Positions 52,252 through 52,575 of a DNA stretch of 52,575 bases are shown here, one piece after another. The DNA comes from Planctomycetota bacterium (GTDB lineage Bacteria; Planctomycetota; Phycisphaerae; Phycisphaerales; SM1A02), in NCBI GenBank assembly GCA_017859745.1, contig JAFMML010000016.1:1-52575 (forward strand), read 5' to 3'. A model generated the notes under the pieces. It saw only the letters and a list, made by a program, of their open reading frames with translations. It searched no databases and was not told where the DNA came from. How positions within the stretch are numbered: the stretch's first letter is position 1; each line of letters begins with the position of its first letter. The translations under genes were made by a program, and so were the position numbers.

Positions 52252-52575
52252 CGAGACGCAGCGGTGACGAACGCAGTCCGACGGTCGATCGCGTCAGGCC
52301 GAGAGAAAGGTCGAGCGTCTGCGGCCCTCCGCCGCAGCGCGAACTTCGCGACCTCGTCCTCGCCGGCGCTGTTCACCGTCCTCGTCCGGACAGCCCCTCC
52401 TTCTCGCTCGTTGCGCTCACGAGCCACCTCCCCGACGGAGTCGGGGAGGTGGTGCACACGGCGCTTCGCCCGGGCCAGCTGGTGGCGTGCGCCTCGATCG
52501 AGTCGAGCCACTGGATGGGCGGGGCTTCCTCGTGCGATGGTGATCCTCGCGTCGCGTGGACGCTTCGACCCGCGA
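52252..52575. other. Terminal non-coding region
   Basis: About 324 nt to the window end show no supported gene. The stretch contains two adjacent inverted repeats (see 52424-52452) and otherwise no recognisable element. A gene running off the edge cannot be excluded. Confidence 0.35.
52424..52452. repeat. Perfect 13-bp inverted repeat (REP-like hairpin)
   Basis: CCACCTCCCCGAC, a GGA loop, and GTCGGGGAGGTGG form a perfect 13-bp stem. Just upstream, CTCGT...ACGAG (52407-52423) forms a second 5-bp stem. Paired GC-rich stems in a gene-free stretch recall REP elements. No T-run follows, so a simple terminator is less likely. Confidence 0.55.

Noticed and set aside
1-52575. CRISPR arrays, insertion sequences, prophage or integrase genes
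   Set aside because: I looked for regularly spaced repeats, transposase-like proteins and terminal inverted repeats flanking genes and found none that hold up.

Overview
The window is very GC-rich and comes from a Gram-negative-type bacterium. The best fit is a planctomycete, most likely of the Phycisphaerae. Four things point there: short C-x2-C-G-Y zinc-ribbon proteins, a TPR protein carrying tandem RNA polymerase alpha-CTD modules, a FlgI-like lipoprotein with no flagellar genes near it, and a WXG100/FtsK locus sitting beside genes for KDO, lipid A-type acylation and hopanoids. This placement rests on family knowledge, because no rRNA gene is present. Apart from one duplicated hpnH fragment, I see no insertion sequence, prophage, CRISPR array or obvious island. 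Codon use is uniform throughout.

Layout. 0-9.3 kb: a bifunctional PlsC+GNAT acyltransferase (minus), a Tat-exported TIM-barrel protein, a DUF985 cupin, an ECF sigma factor with a Cys-rich tail, a threonine-degradation pair (SDR-type Tdh and Kbl) followed by Aat, then YchF convergent to them. 9.4-15.5 kb: an efflux block (membrane-fusion protein, RND pump, MATE transporter). 15.5-18.6 kb: the TPR + tandem alpha-CTD protein, then divergent kdsD and scpA. 18.6-25.7 kb (minus): a PBP4-type carboxypeptidase, an overlapping set of lipid A-type acyltransferase, lone receiver and two small unknown proteins, a membrane-anchored coiled-coil protein, and a PilB/GspE ATPase. 26-31.6 kb: a FIST-domain protein divergent from rpsT, then a CPBP protease, a soluble protein kinase, kdsC and hpnH. 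31.7-32.0 kb: a decayed partial copy of the hpnH 3' end. 32-42.3 kb: smc, the FlgI-like/HEAT lipoprotein, tRNA-Val(UAC) and hrpA. 42.4-47.5 kb (minus): a four-gene type VII secretion-like operon. 47.6-52.2 kb: thiolase, class I fructose-bisphosphatase, a small zinc-ribbon membrane protein and an MmgE/PrpD protein.

Functionally, several genes serve the envelope: kdsD and kdsC (KDO supply), the LpxL-type acyltransferase, the OlsF-like aminolipid acyltransferase, hpnH, the PBP4-type enzyme and the efflux pumps. smc and scpA are two parts of one condensin complex. The most unusual locus is the operon at 42359-47529. It encodes a WXG100 protein, two small helical proteins of unknown function and a large FtsK/SpoIIIE ATPase with two membrane helices, long coiled coils and only one intact nucleotide site. 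I read it as a minimal type VII-like secretion system in a diderm.

Several genes lack a Shine-Dalgarno sequence and instead have a TAnnnT box 6-7 nt before the start codon (ECF sigma, scpA, kdsD). This suggests leaderless transcripts. The coordinates were checked against the sequence by eye. Family assignments come from motif recognition, not from database searches.
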